A DNA stretch of 64,000 nt, from positions 868,001-932,000 of the forward strand of contig JACKHM010000003.1 of the NCBI GenBank assembly GCA_020638995.1, read 5' to 3'. The translations under genes and the position numbers were made by a program. The notes under the pieces were generated by a model, which was not told the origin of the DNA, made no database searches, and saw only the letters and a list, made by a program, of their open reading frames with translations. How positions within the stretch are numbered: the first letter of the stretch is position 1; each line of letters begins with the position of its first letter. Shown piece by piece: positions 1 through 8,920 of the stretch. This DNA is from Planctomycetaceae bacterium (GTDB taxonomy: Bacteria > Planctomycetota > Planctomycetia > Pirellulales > Pirellulaceae).

Positions 1-159
1 AGCTATATGAAAGACGAACGAACATGCGTACTTCCTGTTAAGTTGCAGCCGGAGAAGACTTACGCGATTTGGATCAACAGTGACAAGTTCCGCAACTTCA
101 AGGACGCAAGCGGTGTTCCTGCCGTGCCGTACCTGCTGGTGTTTAAGACGTCCAGATAG
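1..159 (+). CDS. C-terminal end of a secreted Ig-like/regulatory domain protein (partial)
   Basis: The first 52 codons are open in frame 1 from the window edge and stop with TAG. The tail has a YAIWINS...FKD...GVPAVPYLLVF pattern, which resembles C-terminal beta-sandwich (Ig-like) domains of planctomycete and other secreted proteins that end in 'L(Q/K)P.KTY..W.NS'. The start lies outside the window, so full length and function cannot be judged. The domain assignment is by eye. Confidence 0.5.
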   Translation, partial: SYMKDERTCVLPVKLQPEKTYAIWINSDKFRNFKDASGVPAVPYLLVFKTSR

Positions 160-263
160 GAATCGACCCCCGGGCGTTGCCCACGAATTGCTTGATCGCA
201 CCTGAGGACCCGCTGCTGGGCTTAACGTACCAGATCAACTGCATCATTCCAAACGAGACAGAA

Positions 264-845
264 ATGCCGAAGTCTTTGATTTACTGTGGAGTCGTCTGTG
301 CAATGTTCACGTCCACACTGCCGGTGGCATCCGACGACAACAAGAGGCCAGCGGCAATACTTGCCAATGACGAACAACTTGAACATGTTGCTCATTTGTC
401 GGGCAGTGGGGCACTCGGCTGCGGGATCGGAAGCTTTCTTTATACCGATCATGCTAGCGAGAAGCGGCGAGTTGCATGTGGGTTAGATCCAATTCACGTC
501 TTTGGCCATGAGATTAGTGCCAAGACGCTGTCCGAGTTTCTCGAAGCTCGTGCCAAAGCGAACGAACTGAAGAACGGCCCTATGTTTGGCGACCGACAAT
601 TCTTACTTTTCACAACGCTCTATGCGGTGGCGGACACCGAGGATGCTCAATTTGTCGACCTTGCCGCAAAGTTACTCGATGACCCGATACCCAAGGTAAG
701 AGCCTACGCACAGCACACGTTGCTGTGTATTGGCGACGGTAATCCCCAGAAACGGCCGGAGATCCTGAAGCTCTTGACCGCACACAGTTGGAACCCGACC
801 CCATATCAGTCGAAAGATCACGACTGGGTTCCAACAGATCGTTAG
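264..845 (+). CDS. secreted protein with HEAT-like C-terminus, unknown function
   Basis: 193 residues from the ATG chosen because it begins a signal peptide (MPKSLIYCGVVCAMF...LPVASDD); the frame stays open back to a TTG at 177, but that start would bury the signal. The C-terminal third (about residues 140-180) has one HEAT-like helix pair, with a KLLDDPIPKVRAYAQHTLL pattern. The protein is probably exported. No catalytic motif is visible and no family is recognised beyond the helical repeat. Confidence 0.65.
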   Translation: MPKSLIYCGVVCAMFTSTLPVASDDNKRPAAILANDEQLEHVAHLSGSGALGCGIGSFLYTDHASEKRRVACGLDPIHVFGHEISAKTLSEFLEARAKANELKNGPMFGDRQFLLFTTLYAVADTEDAQFVDLAAKLLDDPIPKVRAYAQHTLLCIGDGNPQKRPEILKLLTAHSWNPTPYQSKDHDWVPTDR

Positions 846-948
846 CGATGTCGTGAGCCCAGGCAAGTCCCGAATTCAATATATTCTTGCCCTCACCGAA
901 TTACTTCAGCTGTCCGTAGACACACAACATCATTCCAAGAGGCACACA

Positions 949-1212
949 ATGCGAGAGAAATTTGGCCCATGGCTCCCGGTGATCTTTTGTGCGAGCCTTT
1001 CGTTGATCACCATCGTCGCTAACCTTGCGGCGTATTCCATGACCGGCGTAAGCTCAACGGGTTCTGGTGACATGACGTTTTACTGCTTTATGCCGATGTG
1101 CTTCTTCTTCGTCGGGGCATACCTTTCCCAGTTGAAGAAAGCGAACCAGGAACTTCGCCACCGAATTGACGAACTTGCGGCGAAAGCCGATGTCGCTGGT
1201 ACTGCTGCCTGA
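949..1212 (+). CDS. small two-helix membrane protein
   Basis: 87 residues. The ATG at 949 follows a purine-rich AAGAGG. Two hydrophobic segments are visible (about residues 8-30 and 42-60), followed by a charged amphipathic tail (QLKKANQELRHRIDELAAK) likely to form a short coiled coil in the cytoplasm. A GTG at 853 would extend it but has no ribosome site. No named family recognised. It lies head-to-tail with the next lipoprotein gene. Confidence 0.6.
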   Translation: MREKFGPWLPVIFCASLSLITIVANLAAYSMTGVSSTGSGDMTFYCFMPMCFFFVGAYLSQLKKANQELRHRIDELAAKADVAGTAA

Positions 1213-1278
1213 GCATTCAAGTCCCTGGTGTCCGTTATCCAACGCTTTAGTCCACTCAAACATTGCTGGAGCACAAGA

Positions 1279-1737
1279 ATGATGCGATCACTAAGACTTG
1301 CTTGTGCCGTGATCGTTTGTGTTGCCGGATGTGATGCCAAGCGGTATTCGCCGACGCCTCTGATCACGACAGCAACAATTGACGTGTACGCTGTGTCTGC
1401 ATCGCCAGTGCCGGGAGCAAAGAAGGCGACCGACCCCGAAACCACGACTCCAATCTTCTTGGTTACCCCGGCAATTATCTCGACTGCGGACGTTGCGACG
1501 GTGCAGCGTACTAAGGGTTCGCCCGAATCACTCACAGTCAATCTGACGCCAGCTGGTGCAAGCAAACTAACCGCAGCAACATCAAAGCCTGCGGGAATGC
1601 AAGCTGCGTTTGTCGTAAATGGGACGGTACTTTCAGCTCCTAAGGTGATGTCTCCACTGTCCAGTGGATTTCGTATCACCTCTAATGTCATTGCAAATAA
1701 CAGCGAGCAGATCTTTTCAGCACTGACCGGCAAATGA
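1279..1737 (+). CDS. lipoprotein with a SecD P1-head-like domain
   Basis: 152 residues. The N-terminus is a lipoprotein signal with lipobox VAGC (Cys18). The mature part (about residues 30-150) follows the pattern of the SecDF periplasmic P1 head subdomain: a strand, an ADVATVQ segment, a V.L.P.GA..L...T segment, a VVNG.VLSAPKV hairpin and a final helix EQIFSALTG. It has none of the SecD membrane segments, so it is a free-standing head domain anchored to a lipid. Family match is by pattern. Function is unknown; a role in the export pathway would be speculation. Confidence 0.65.
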   Translation: MMRSLRLACAVIVCVAGCDAKRYSPTPLITTATIDVYAVSASPVPGAKKATDPETTTPIFLVTPAIISTADVATVQRTKGSPESLTVNLTPAGASKLTAATSKPAGMQAAFVVNGTVLSAPKVMSPLSSGFRITSNVIANNSEQIFSALTGK

Positions 1738-1826
1738 TGTGGACCAAGCAGGCACGACTTATAAGGCTTGCATCAACCCTTGCAGAGCTAACTTCATCGA
1801 CTGACCATGCGAGCTTGCTGCCTTGA

Positions 1827-2273
1827 ATGAAACGTCGGACAATAGGCTCGTCCGGTGGCGAGACAATTGCATCTATTGAGTCGTTGGCGGTGACGATGGT
1901 TGACTCAGATTGGGAATCGAATATCGACAAGAAGCTACGCAGTCGGTTCTCGGTCAGACTGGTGAACGATACTAAGTGGCGGGAAGTGTGGTCACTAATT
2001 GCACAACATTCGCTCCGAGTGGCGATGTCGTATGCGGATAACAGAGACTGGAATTCCGATTCACTTTGGGGACCGTTTTCTGCGGATTACGTGCAAGAGC
2101 GAGGAATACGCGATCCAGGAATTGGCGGCCCGTTTCTGTACAGGCAAATCCTCGCGATACGGATACCCAAACTGAATCAGGATACGTCCGCGTTCATGGC
2201 TGACGTTATCGAACTCGGGGACTTGCCCATGACCGAAACGGTGGATCAAATCGAAATCGTTGCCTACAAGTAG
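1827..2273 (+). CDS. conserved hypothetical protein (DUF6678-like)
   Basis: 148 residues, soluble, with no signal peptide. The central motif LVNDTKWREVWSLI resembles the 'NNTKW.EL' signature I associate with DUF6678; that link is tentative. Several TTG/GTG codons could be the start; the ATG is taken because composition is uniform after it. It is followed after 35 bases by the VOC gene on the same strand. Confidence 0.5.
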   Translation: MKRRTIGSSGGETIASIESLAVTMVDSDWESNIDKKLRSRFSVRLVNDTKWREVWSLIAQHSLRVAMSYADNRDWNSDSLWGPFSADYVQERGIRDPGIGGPFLYRQILAIRIPKLNQDTSAFMADVIELGDLPMTETVDQIEIVAYK

Positions 2274-2308
2274 TTGCCTAGCGACAATGACAGCGACAGA
2301 GGCGTGCC

Positions 2309-2650
2309 ATGCTTGAGAGAATCATGCCTGAACTGCCGCTCACGGACGTTTCTGCCGGAGTGGCTTATTACCGCGACGTCCTCGGCTTTTCCGTCAATTA
2401 CCAGCAACACGATATCGGCGTGATGGACCGCGATGCCGTGCGACTGTTGTTAGTCGCGAGGACAGACCGGCATACTGGAATTGGGTCGTGCTACGTGTAC
2501 GTCCAGGATGCAAATGCACTCCATGCCGAGCTTGTCGATAAGGGTGCCAACGTGCAATGCGAACCAGTCGATCGCCCGTGGGGTCTGCGGGAGTTTGGCG
2601 TACTCGATCCCGAGGGCAACCAGCTAACCTTCGGGCAACCGTTTGAGTGA
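2309..2650 (+). CDS. VOC family (glyoxalase/bleomycin-resistance-like) protein
   Basis: 113 residues, one vicinal-oxygen-chelate domain: PELPLTDVSAGVAYYRDVLGF at the start, a VYVQDANALHAEL helix and the end WGLREFGVLDPEGNQLTFGQ. These are the classic VOC halves. The final E of 'REFG.LDP.GN' would be the usual metal ligand region. Members bind or break down small molecules; the substrate cannot be read from sequence. A second VOC protein with the same WG(L/M)REFG tail lies at 62694-63062. Confidence 0.85.
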   Translation: MLERIMPELPLTDVSAGVAYYRDVLGFSVNYQQHDIGVMDRDAVRLLLVARTDRHTGIGSCYVYVQDANALHAELVDKGANVQCEPVDRPWGLREFGVLDPEGNQLTFGQPFE

Positions 2651-2867
2651 AGGCTCAGCCGTCATGTGACTGAACCGGGTTACTGTAGCGTTGTCGTATT
2701 CGATGATTCCATTGCGACGCAAAACTCATCCGACTCGCAAAGAACTACGGGCGTCAGTGAGCGAACGACTAGGAGCCGTTGGCGGCGACGGTTTCGAGTA
2801 CAATCCGAGTGTCGACATGCACATAACTCAGGACGTCCAGTACTGGAAGTAATCGGAGATTCTGCAC

Positions 2868-3485
2868 ATGCGATTGACCACGACTCTTGCTCTATGCCTA
2901 TTGCTACACTTGCCGCTGGCAACTGCCGACGACGACACCGATGCCGACGCCATGGTGCAAACGGTTGTCGCTGCGGCGGGCGGTGAGGCAAAGCTGTTCA
3001 GACTATTTAGGATTACCGAGCAGCTAAACGTAAGTTCGGACCCGGAAAAGAAACCGAACAAACGGACCTCCGTGCTCGAACCACCCGATCATTGGTGGCT
3101 TGGCAAAAAAGACCGCGTGCAGGCGGACAAAGAGCCCGCCACCTTTCTGGTGTGGGCCTGGACGCTTGGGGCCCTGGTGGAGCCAGCTTCCAAGATTGAA
3201 CGCATTCCTGACATCGTGGAGTCCGAGAAACCTGCTTTGGGCCTGCGAATCAGCGAAACCATCAATCCTCCGATGGATCTGTACTTCGATCAGGAAACGT
3301 CGCAACTGCTTCGGATCGACTGGCGATCCGATATTCATCGATTCAGCAATTGGCGGGAACACGATGGTATGTCGTATCCCGCGACCTGCATTGGCTACAA
3401 GAAGACTTCCGGAAAGCCGTGGTACTTTACCGAGATCATCGAATTAGAGAGGCTCGAATCGTTGCCTGATGGGTTACAGCGATAG
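2868..3485 (+). CDS. exported protein, lipoprotein-sorting-like fold, unknown function
   Basis: 205 residues with a clear signal peptide (MRLTTTLALCLLLHLPLATA, cleavage near residue 20). The rest alternates strands and charged turns: a VVAAAGGEAKLFRLFRI opening, DHWWLGKK, PPMDLYFDQETSQLLRIDW and a late YPATCIGYKK. This layout resembles the LolA/LolB-like half-barrels common in planctomycete periplasmic proteins. A TACAAT box lies about 70 bases upstream near 2800. Fold assignment is inference. Confidence 0.7.
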   Translation: MRLTTTLALCLLLHLPLATADDDTDADAMVQTVVAAAGGEAKLFRLFRITEQLNVSSDPEKKPNKRTSVLEPPDHWWLGKKDRVQADKEPATFLVWAWTLGALVEPASKIERIPDIVESEKPALGLRISETINPPMDLYFDQETSQLLRIDWRSDIHRFSNWREHDGMSYPATCIGYKKTSGKPWYFTEIIELERLESLPDGLQR

Positions 3486-3540
3486 GGCCGAAAGCGGACG
3501 TGCAAAACTCAAACGCTCTGGCAGCAGCCGTCGACCACTG

Positions 3541-4140
3541 ATGACCGCACAAATCAACGACCGATTTCGACACGACGGCATTGAATTCTCGGTCGCTGGG
3601 ATCAGCGAAGGCGAACTCTTTGACCCAGCCGTTCTCGACCTGAAGCCGAGCATGGCCAGTACGGCATGTTGGCGTGGCTACCAAGTCGTCTATTCGGTAC
3701 TCGATCGGCACTTGGTTGTGGCTAACCTTCATGTCAAACTGCTCGAAGAAGAGGTTGACGGTTACATTCGCAAAGAAGGTCCGCCCATAAACGGCGTCTC
3801 GCCGACCGGCCCAGCCGAGGGCTACGACTTCTTCAACAACCACTACGAGGGCATCAACTACCATCTAGAGTACACAGGCGGCCTGTTGCTCGCACACGGC
3901 TTCATCGAGCAATTGTACGTTCACATGGGTTTCCACCCGGCGTGGAAGTACGAGAGGGTGATTGAACTTCTTTTTGAGAACGGCGTCTTGGTGAATGAAT
4001 TTGATCATTCTGAGAGGATGGCCGAGATCCGCGAGATGATTCTTGAATCTCGTACTGGCGAAGAGGATCGCGAGATGCCCACGAGAGACGAAATTCGTGC
4101 CTTCGTGGAACGTGCATTTGATCGCAAGTACAGGTTGTAA
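3541..4140 (+). CDS. conserved hypothetical protein
   Basis: 199 residues, soluble. The ATG at 3541 is chosen because the upstream in-frame codons overlap the previous gene and are basic and unlike coding sequence. Features: CWRGYQVVYSVLDRHLVV near the middle, GPPINGVSPTG, then YEGINYHLEYTGGLLLAHGFI and a helical C-terminus ending in ERAFDRKYRL. It looks like a single globular domain of the immunity-protein or SMI1-like kind, but no family is firmly recognised. Confidence 0.6.
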   Translation: MTAQINDRFRHDGIEFSVAGISEGELFDPAVLDLKPSMASTACWRGYQVVYSVLDRHLVVANLHVKLLEEEVDGYIRKEGPPINGVSPTGPAEGYDFFNNHYEGINYHLEYTGGLLLAHGFIEQLYVHMGFHPAWKYERVIELLFENGVLVNEFDHSERMAEIREMILESRTGEEDREMPTRDEIRAFVERAFDRKYRL

Positions 4141-5091
4141 TCGGACTGCAAATACGCCGCCGTCGAACCTGCCTTCCAGCCGGTCCCAAGTCCCAGATCC
4201 CTGCACGAAAACCGCGAGCTTTTGTGCCACGTTTTAGGAGAGGTTGGGTGAGGTTCTTGCAAGCACTGATGATCCATCTCTGCAGAGAAGAATGCATCGA
4301 ACGTTTCCTAGAGCAGAACTGAGTTGTTGCCGTGAGGAGATCGTCCTCAACAACGGGGTGATTCGCATTCCATTTGCCGCATACATTCGCGTCTCCGGTG
4401 CGTGTCAGCTCGGCGGTTGGCCTTTGGCGACTCTCCAGGGCCGAAAAAACGTCTAGAGAGCCGCAAACTCTAATCGCGGGCTGAACTCCGACGTTTCGAC
4501 GTAGCCAGACGCATCGATGCCCCTTCCTATTATTTAACTCTTGAAGACGCCAAATCCGTGCTTAGCCTCTGTTAATCTGGGAAGACCGCCAACTTGGAGC
4601 CCCACGCCGAAGGTGTCTTGGAGGGCCTTTAGAAGGTGTCCGGGAGAGCCTTTGGAGGCCCCTGGCGAGGCGAGGATTTCATGGCTACGAGACCAAAAAT
4701 CAGGGCCTCGACCGTACTCCGGGGACCACTTCAGGCTTCAGAATTTGCCTCCTTTCCTACAACCTCAGAGGCACTCTACAGTTGCCTTCGCTTGCCATTC
4801 CAGACGTCGTTTTGTCCCGTATTCGAGCGTCGAAATCGTCGTCGCGAACGCCATTCAGAGGCGTTGGAGTCGATGATTTGGGCTCATTCAGGTGTATTGT
4901 TCGTCCTGCTGGATAGCCGCAGAAGGGGATTCAAAACGCCGTACCGATGCCATCAGGAACGGCAAGTATGGATCGTGCCGACGTCACGTTCGCACCGGAT
5001 ATCAAATGGCGAATCAATCGGCATTGACATGACCATGCCCGCAAGAAGAACATGAACTCCCGGACATGGCAACAACATAAACGTTTACCTA
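4141..5091 (+). other. 950-base stretch without a convincing gene
   Basis: Open frames here (for example 4636-5055) have Arg/Ser-rich translations, no start signals and overlap one another in several frames, as expected of chance. Between 4609 and 4656 a 24-base unit is repeated imperfectly in tandem (GGTGTCTTGGAGGGCCTTT then GGTGTCCGGGAGAGCCTTT). Nothing else is recognised. It may be decayed sequence next to the orphan gene at 5092. Confidence 0.5.
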
Positions 5092-5850
5092 GTGTTTAAG
5101 AGATTCAGAATGCGTCGCGAGAGCCACAAAGAGTTGCTCCGCCGTCTGAAAAGACAACAACGGGCCGCGGAACAAACCTACCGCGAGCGGCTCGGTGTGG
5201 CCGACCAGCTGGCTGTCAGCCTGCGTCGACAATCCGAAGTGATCATTCAGGCGTATCAACTGGTTAGCCGTACGAAACCTGATGCAAGGAGGCGAAAAGT
5301 GGAAAAGCAATCCTACGAGACAGATAGCCACTCCACACTGTATCTGCGAGACTTGATCATTCGTGCTCAACAGGGCGACGAAGCTGCCCGGATCGACCTT
5401 CAAGCCATGCTCGACAGAACACCGGATCTGTGGCGGGAGATCGGCGATCTGGCCAGGCACGTAGAAACGAACTGGATCAGCTTCTTAGCACATGCCCCCG
5501 TCGTCCAAGAGAGTCTGAAGCGGGAATGCGAGCGACGGCGAGCTGAGCTGCTGGGAGATGATCCAACACCGATCGAACGGCACCTGGTCGAGATGATTGT
5601 CACCAGCTGGCTACAGTTGCGACATGCCGAAATCGAAATGGCGAATTCAACACGAGCGAGTGAGAAGCAACTGAACTTCCTGCACCGGCGTTTGGAGTCT
5701 GCCCAGAAGCAACACCTGGCGGCGATCAATCAGCTGGTGAAGATACAGAAAGGCAAGCCGAAAGGGCCCGTAGCTCAAGAGAACAAGCACCAAACAGCTG
5801 TCTGCAAATGTTCGCAGAAACGTACACGGCGTCGGGTCGTTGTCTCGTGA
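5092..5850 (+). CDS. Arg/Lys-rich helical protein, unknown function
   Basis: 252 residues, strongly helical and basic, with long runs compatible with coiled coil (about residues 8-55 and 150-225). The segment HLVEMIVTSWLQLRHAEIE followed by LHRRLESAQKQHLAAINQL recalls a protein type repeatedly found near mobile regions of planctomycete genomes. The start is a GTG without a good ribosome site; an ATG at 5110 is an alternative. The last 25 residues are very basic and may be read-through past an ancestral stop. Function unknown. Confidence 0.5.
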   Translation: MFKRFRMRRESHKELLRRLKRQQRAAEQTYRERLGVADQLAVSLRRQSEVIIQAYQLVSRTKPDARRRKVEKQSYETDSHSTLYLRDLIIRAQQGDEAARIDLQAMLDRTPDLWREIGDLARHVETNWISFLAHAPVVQESLKRECERRRAELLGDDPTPIERHLVEMIVTSWLQLRHAEIEMANSTRASEKQLNFLHRRLESAQKQHLAAINQLVKIQKGKPKGPVAQENKHQTAVCKCSQKRTRRRVVVS

Positions 5851-5948
5851 TAAACATTGGTCTATTGAATCTGACATGTTGCATTCGGCCAGCCAGATCG
5901 GACAATAGGGCGACTAATCTGATAGCACACAACTCACGGAGCACCCCG

Positions 5949-6650
5949 ATGAAACGGCACCTGATCTTACTCGCCACCCTTGCACTCTTCATTGGTGCTC
6001 CACTTGCCGCTGCCGATCCGCAACTCGCCCACATGGTCTTTTTCACACTGGCAGAAGACAACGCAGCGAACCGCGAAACGCTCGTAAAGGCGTGCCAGAA
6101 GTACCTTGGCGATCACGACGGTACGGTTTACTTCTCAGCGGGCTCCGTCGCTGATGATTTAACCCGCGACGTCAACGACCGCGAGTTCGATGTCGCATTG
6201 CACCTGGTGTTTGCCAACAAGGCCGCCCACGACACGTACCAGACGCATCCGCAGCATTTGAAGTTCATCGAGGAGAACAAGCATCTGTGGTCTGGCGTGA
6301 GAGTCTTTGACTCGTACCTACCGGCTCCAAGCCATGACGCTCTCCCAATCGCAGCCAAGGGCTTCTCAGGGATGCTCCAAGGCAAGGTCGTAGCCAAGGC
6401 AGATGCCGGGATCATCGTGGCCGTCGAGGAGATCACCAATGTATGGCAGCGAAATAAGGCTGAGGAGCCCAAGGCCCTCGTTGGCAAGAAGGTGCTAGTC
6501 ATGCCCAGGGATGGGGCGGATCAAACGGTCCGCTTCGTGCAGGCCGTTGAGGTGGGCGAAGCCCTGGCCCTGGACGTGGGAAACAGAGAGGGTGATAGCC
6601 TAATCATCTTGGAGCTGAGCCAGGATCAGCGAGGGCGGATTGGAGAGTAG
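5949..6650 (+). CDS. exported Dabb-family protein (stress-responsive A/B barrel)
   Basis: 233 residues. A signal peptide (MKRHLILLATLALFIGAPLAAA) precedes a Dabb domain at about residues 24-120: LAHMVFFTLAED, ACQKYLG, then REFDVALHLVFANKAAHDTY and a histidine-rich PQHLKF segment. Dabb domains are dimeric ferredoxin-like barrels. The C-terminal half (about 135-230) is a second small beta-rich module, with GMLQGKVVAKADAGIIVAVEEI. No enzyme activity can be assigned. Confidence 0.75.
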   Translation: MKRHLILLATLALFIGAPLAAADPQLAHMVFFTLAEDNAANRETLVKACQKYLGDHDGTVYFSAGSVADDLTRDVNDREFDVALHLVFANKAAHDTYQTHPQHLKFIEENKHLWSGVRVFDSYLPAPSHDALPIAAKGFSGMLQGKVVAKADAGIIVAVEEITNVWQRNKAEEPKALVGKKVLVMPRDGADQTVRFVQAVEVGEALALDVGNREGDSLIILELSQDQRGRIGE

Positions 6651-6761
6651 GCTTGCACACATACTGGCCGGTCACGCGACGGTTCTTGCGACTTGCAAGA
6701 GCTTATCGCGTCGAGCACAGCCAAGAGTTCGCTTTAGCAACGCGAGCAGTGTCTAAAGCGG

Positions 6762-7169
6762 TTGGGGCAGGTGGAACGTCGCCACATGACTGCTGTCGGC
6801 CAGCTCTGCAAGGTGTGGAAGCTGCTGCCACACAAGAAGCAGGCGGTCATCGTCGTTCGCGGAGGCACAATCGAAGTCGAACATCTACCTCAGCCTGCCG
6901 CCACGTCTCTGATAGACCCCACCAGCGTCGATCTACCGCTCGATGAAGCGATTGCGAAACTAATTGAACGCTGGACGGAAGCAAAGCTGGCTGACGCTCA
7001 GGAAACTGATGAGTTGCACGAACAACTTCTGCACCTTGTGGAGCCGTCTTTGTTAAAAGCCGCTATAGCAAAGCATCGCGGGCAATGTGCCTCAGCCGCC
7101 CGACAACTCGGACTTCATCGCACTACGCTGCGAAAGAAACTCGACGAGTATGGAATTGCAGACGACTAG
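6762..7169 (+). pseudogene. C-terminal remnant of a sigma-54-dependent regulator (Fis-type helix-turn-helix)
   Basis: The last 45 residues (LVEPSLLKAAIAKHRGQCASAARQLG then LHRTTLRKKLDEYGI, split here only for length) form a textbook Fis-type DNA-binding helix-turn-helix as found at the end of NtrC-family regulators. Before it, VIVVRGGTIEVEHLP matches the end of the AAA+ domain, where such proteins list their promoter-side residues. The receiver and most of the AAA+ motor (Walker motifs, GAFTGA loop) are absent upstream in any frame. The only starts are TTG or internal ATG codons. It is either a dead remnant or a free Fis-like protein. Confidence 0.6.
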
Positions 7170-7262
7170 TGACAGCTGTAAAAAAGTATCGTGGTGGAGG
7201 TCGGTACGTTCTCACGGCAAGACTTGTAGTCGACATCTATGGCAAGTCATGCGACCCCCGGT

Positions 7263-7529
7263 CTACGCCGAATCGCTCTGCAGTTGTTTTATCTGCAGGA
7301 ACAGTTTTTCGGCAGTTTCTGTTCCGTTTGCTTTCTCTACGAACTCAGCCGTTGGCTCCGCAAGTTCACCGGAATCGCACCCGGTGGACCAATGATTGTC
7401 GTCCTCGCTCATCTCATAAGCTCCGCCAGATATAAGAAGGGAAGTGCGGTCATAGCGTACCACAGCTATGGTTCCTGAGGAAAGCAGAATCGACGAGGGA
7501 TCACCGGATGTTCGGAAAATACCAGCCAT
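7263..7529 (-). CDS. possible small soluble protein, unknown
   Basis: 88 residues with balanced composition: an early strand pair (GTIAVVRYDRTSLLISGGAY), an acidic middle and an amphipathic C-terminal helix (TAEKLFLQIKQLQ). No strong ribosome site precedes the ATG and no family is recognised. Competing plus-strand frames in the same interval look less protein-like. Low certainty. Confidence 0.35.
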   Translation of the reverse strand: MAGIFRTSGDPSSILLSSGTIAVVRYDRTSLLISGGAYEMSEDDNHWSTGCDSGELAEPTAEFVEKANGTETAEKLFLQIKQLQSDSA

Positions 7530-7721
7530 CGTGACGGGAGATGAATTGATGACAAGTGAGCAGGATAAAGGTGAGGCCGTGGCAATTCGGCCTGCAGAGC
7601 TTGTTCATCGTCCGACTGATCATCTGCGGTGTTTTTGGTTCGGCAGGTTATCTGTACAGATGCCAAGAGGTGACAGGACTAAGACTCAACTGACGATGCA
7701 CGTTGGTCCAATTGCTGCGTG

Positions 7722-7727
7722 TATACT
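7722..7727 (+). promoter_or_regulatory. putative -10 box for the DinB gene
   Basis: TATACT, preceded by TG two bases upstream, lies about 46 bases before the GTG at 7773, leaving a leader that contains the GGAGA ribosome site. No good -35 hexamer at 17 bases is seen. Confidence 0.4.
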
Positions 7728-7772
7728 GCGTCGCTGGGCTCGCTGATCTTATATCACAAGTTGGAGATTGCC

Positions 7773-8285
7773 GTGATCGATCTTTTCAGGAATTCACTTA
7801 TCGGCCAGTTTGATGCCTCTCTATCGATGTTCAACGACTGCGTTATCCAGTGTCCAGTCGAACAATGGGAGCACAACGTCGGCAATTACCCGTTCTGGAA
7901 CGTCGCCTACCACACGCTGTTCTACGTCGACTTCTACCTGTCACCTAACGAAGCGTCGTTTTCGCCGCAAAACTTCCATCGCGAAAATGCCGAACAATTT
8001 GTACCGTCGCACGAAAAGCTCGTCCCTGATGATCCGTATGACGTGGAAACGATTCGCGAATATGTGGGGCACTGTAAACGCAAGGTAATCCGATCCGTCG
8101 CGGCGGAGACCGCTGAGTCACTCGCTGGCCCGAGCGGTTTTAGCTGGTACAAAATCTCGCGAGCTGAATTCGTTCTGAATAACATTCGGCACCTTCAGCA
8201 TCATGCCGCACAGATGAGCCTGCATTTGCGGAACTCGGCCGGTATCAACATTCGTTGGATTGGAAGTGGCTTCAAGGAAGACTGA
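7773..8285 (+). CDS. DinB-like domain protein
   Basis: 170 residues from a GTG preceded by GGAGA at about 7762. The four-helix DinB pattern is clear: LIGQFDASLSMFNDCV, then WNVAYHTLFYVDFYLSP with the first metal-type histidine, and LNNIRHLQHHAAQMSLHLR near the end with the paired histidines. DinB/YfiT-like proteins are metal-binding helical bundles, some of them thiol transferases; the partner here is unknown. A second DinB-like gene lies at 19340-19804. Confidence 0.8.
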   Translation: MIDLFRNSLIGQFDASLSMFNDCVIQCPVEQWEHNVGNYPFWNVAYHTLFYVDFYLSPNEASFSPQNFHRENAEQFVPSHEKLVPDDPYDVETIREYVGHCKRKVIRSVAAETAESLAGPSGFSWYKISRAEFVLNNIRHLQHHAAQMSLHLRNSAGINIRWIGSGFKED

Positions 8286-8565
8286 AAGCCTCCGAACATT
8301 CGAGCTTCACTTGCTGTCGATAACGGAATGCCGTTACAACGAAGCCTTCTTCCCTGCTGCCACGCATCCGACGTTCATGAATCACCGCGTCCACAATAGC
8401 CCGAATCTCATCTACTCGGTGGGAACGCAGATCGTAGCATTGAAACAGTTGCAGGCATCCTGGATGCCCCTGACGTTCCAACTGGCAGAGATCCATTTGA
8501 TTTCGCGGGAACACTCACCCGATGATGCGTTCCAGGTAATTCAAACGATTGCTCTTGGCTCGTGA
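8260..8565 (+). pseudogene. C-terminal remnant of a 2'-5' RNA ligase/LigT-like protein
   Basis: The last 60 residues (ALKQLQASWMPLTFQLAEIH then LISREHSPDDAF and QTIALG) match the usual end of 2'-5' RNA ligase/cyclic phosphodiesterase proteins: 'W.P..F.V.eI.LISR....F.v...I.LG'. The two HxT/S catalytic motifs and the first half are missing. The frame overlaps the end of the DinB gene, so there is no room for the rest. Called a fragment on these grounds. Confidence 0.4.
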
Positions 8566-8634
8566 CGGCAAGATCGGCATGCAGCGGGCGAATAACGTAG
8601 AAACTTACTCGTACGTCCATCTGGGATTGTCGTA

Positions 8635-8892
8635 ATGAACCTGAAGCTTGCCGACAGATTGCTTCTGCTCAGCTGGAAAAAGCTACTGCTGATCCCGACT
8701 GCCTGGGTGCTCTGCGTCATCCTTCACAACGTCATCTATGGGTTGTTTCAGTCCTATTTTGCCCCGGGTGGCGACGAGCCGTTTTTCTTTCTGCTCGCTG
8801 TAGTCGTAATCCCGCTCTACACGGTCGCTTGCCTGTTGTACAGCATCGTGCGACTCAGCATGTGGTGGGCAAGCAGGTCGCGAACGTCGTGA
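8635..8892 (+). CDS. small integral membrane protein
   Basis: 85 residues with two hydrophobic helices (about residues 19-38, WVLCVILHNVIYGLF, and 50-72, FFLLAVVVIPLYTVACLLYS) joined by an extracytoplasmic FAPGGDEP loop. A basic tail (WWASRSRTS) ends the protein. It faces the next gene tail-to-tail. No family recognised. Confidence 0.6.
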   Translation: MNLKLADRLLLLSWKKLLLIPTAWVLCVILHNVIYGLFQSYFAPGGDEPFFFLLAVVVIPLYTVACLLYSIVRLSMWWASRSRTS

Positions 8893-8920
8893 CCGAGAAC
8901 CTTGGCGGCCGCCGTTTCAT

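Noticed and set aside
1080..1733. 217-codon minus-strand frame
   Set aside because: Antisense to a lipoprotein gene with clear lipobox and domain; its own translation has no start signal or motif.
4636..5055. 139-codon plus-strand frame in the gene desert
   Set aside because: Arg/Ser-rich, overlaps another frame, no ribosome site and no recognisable fold.
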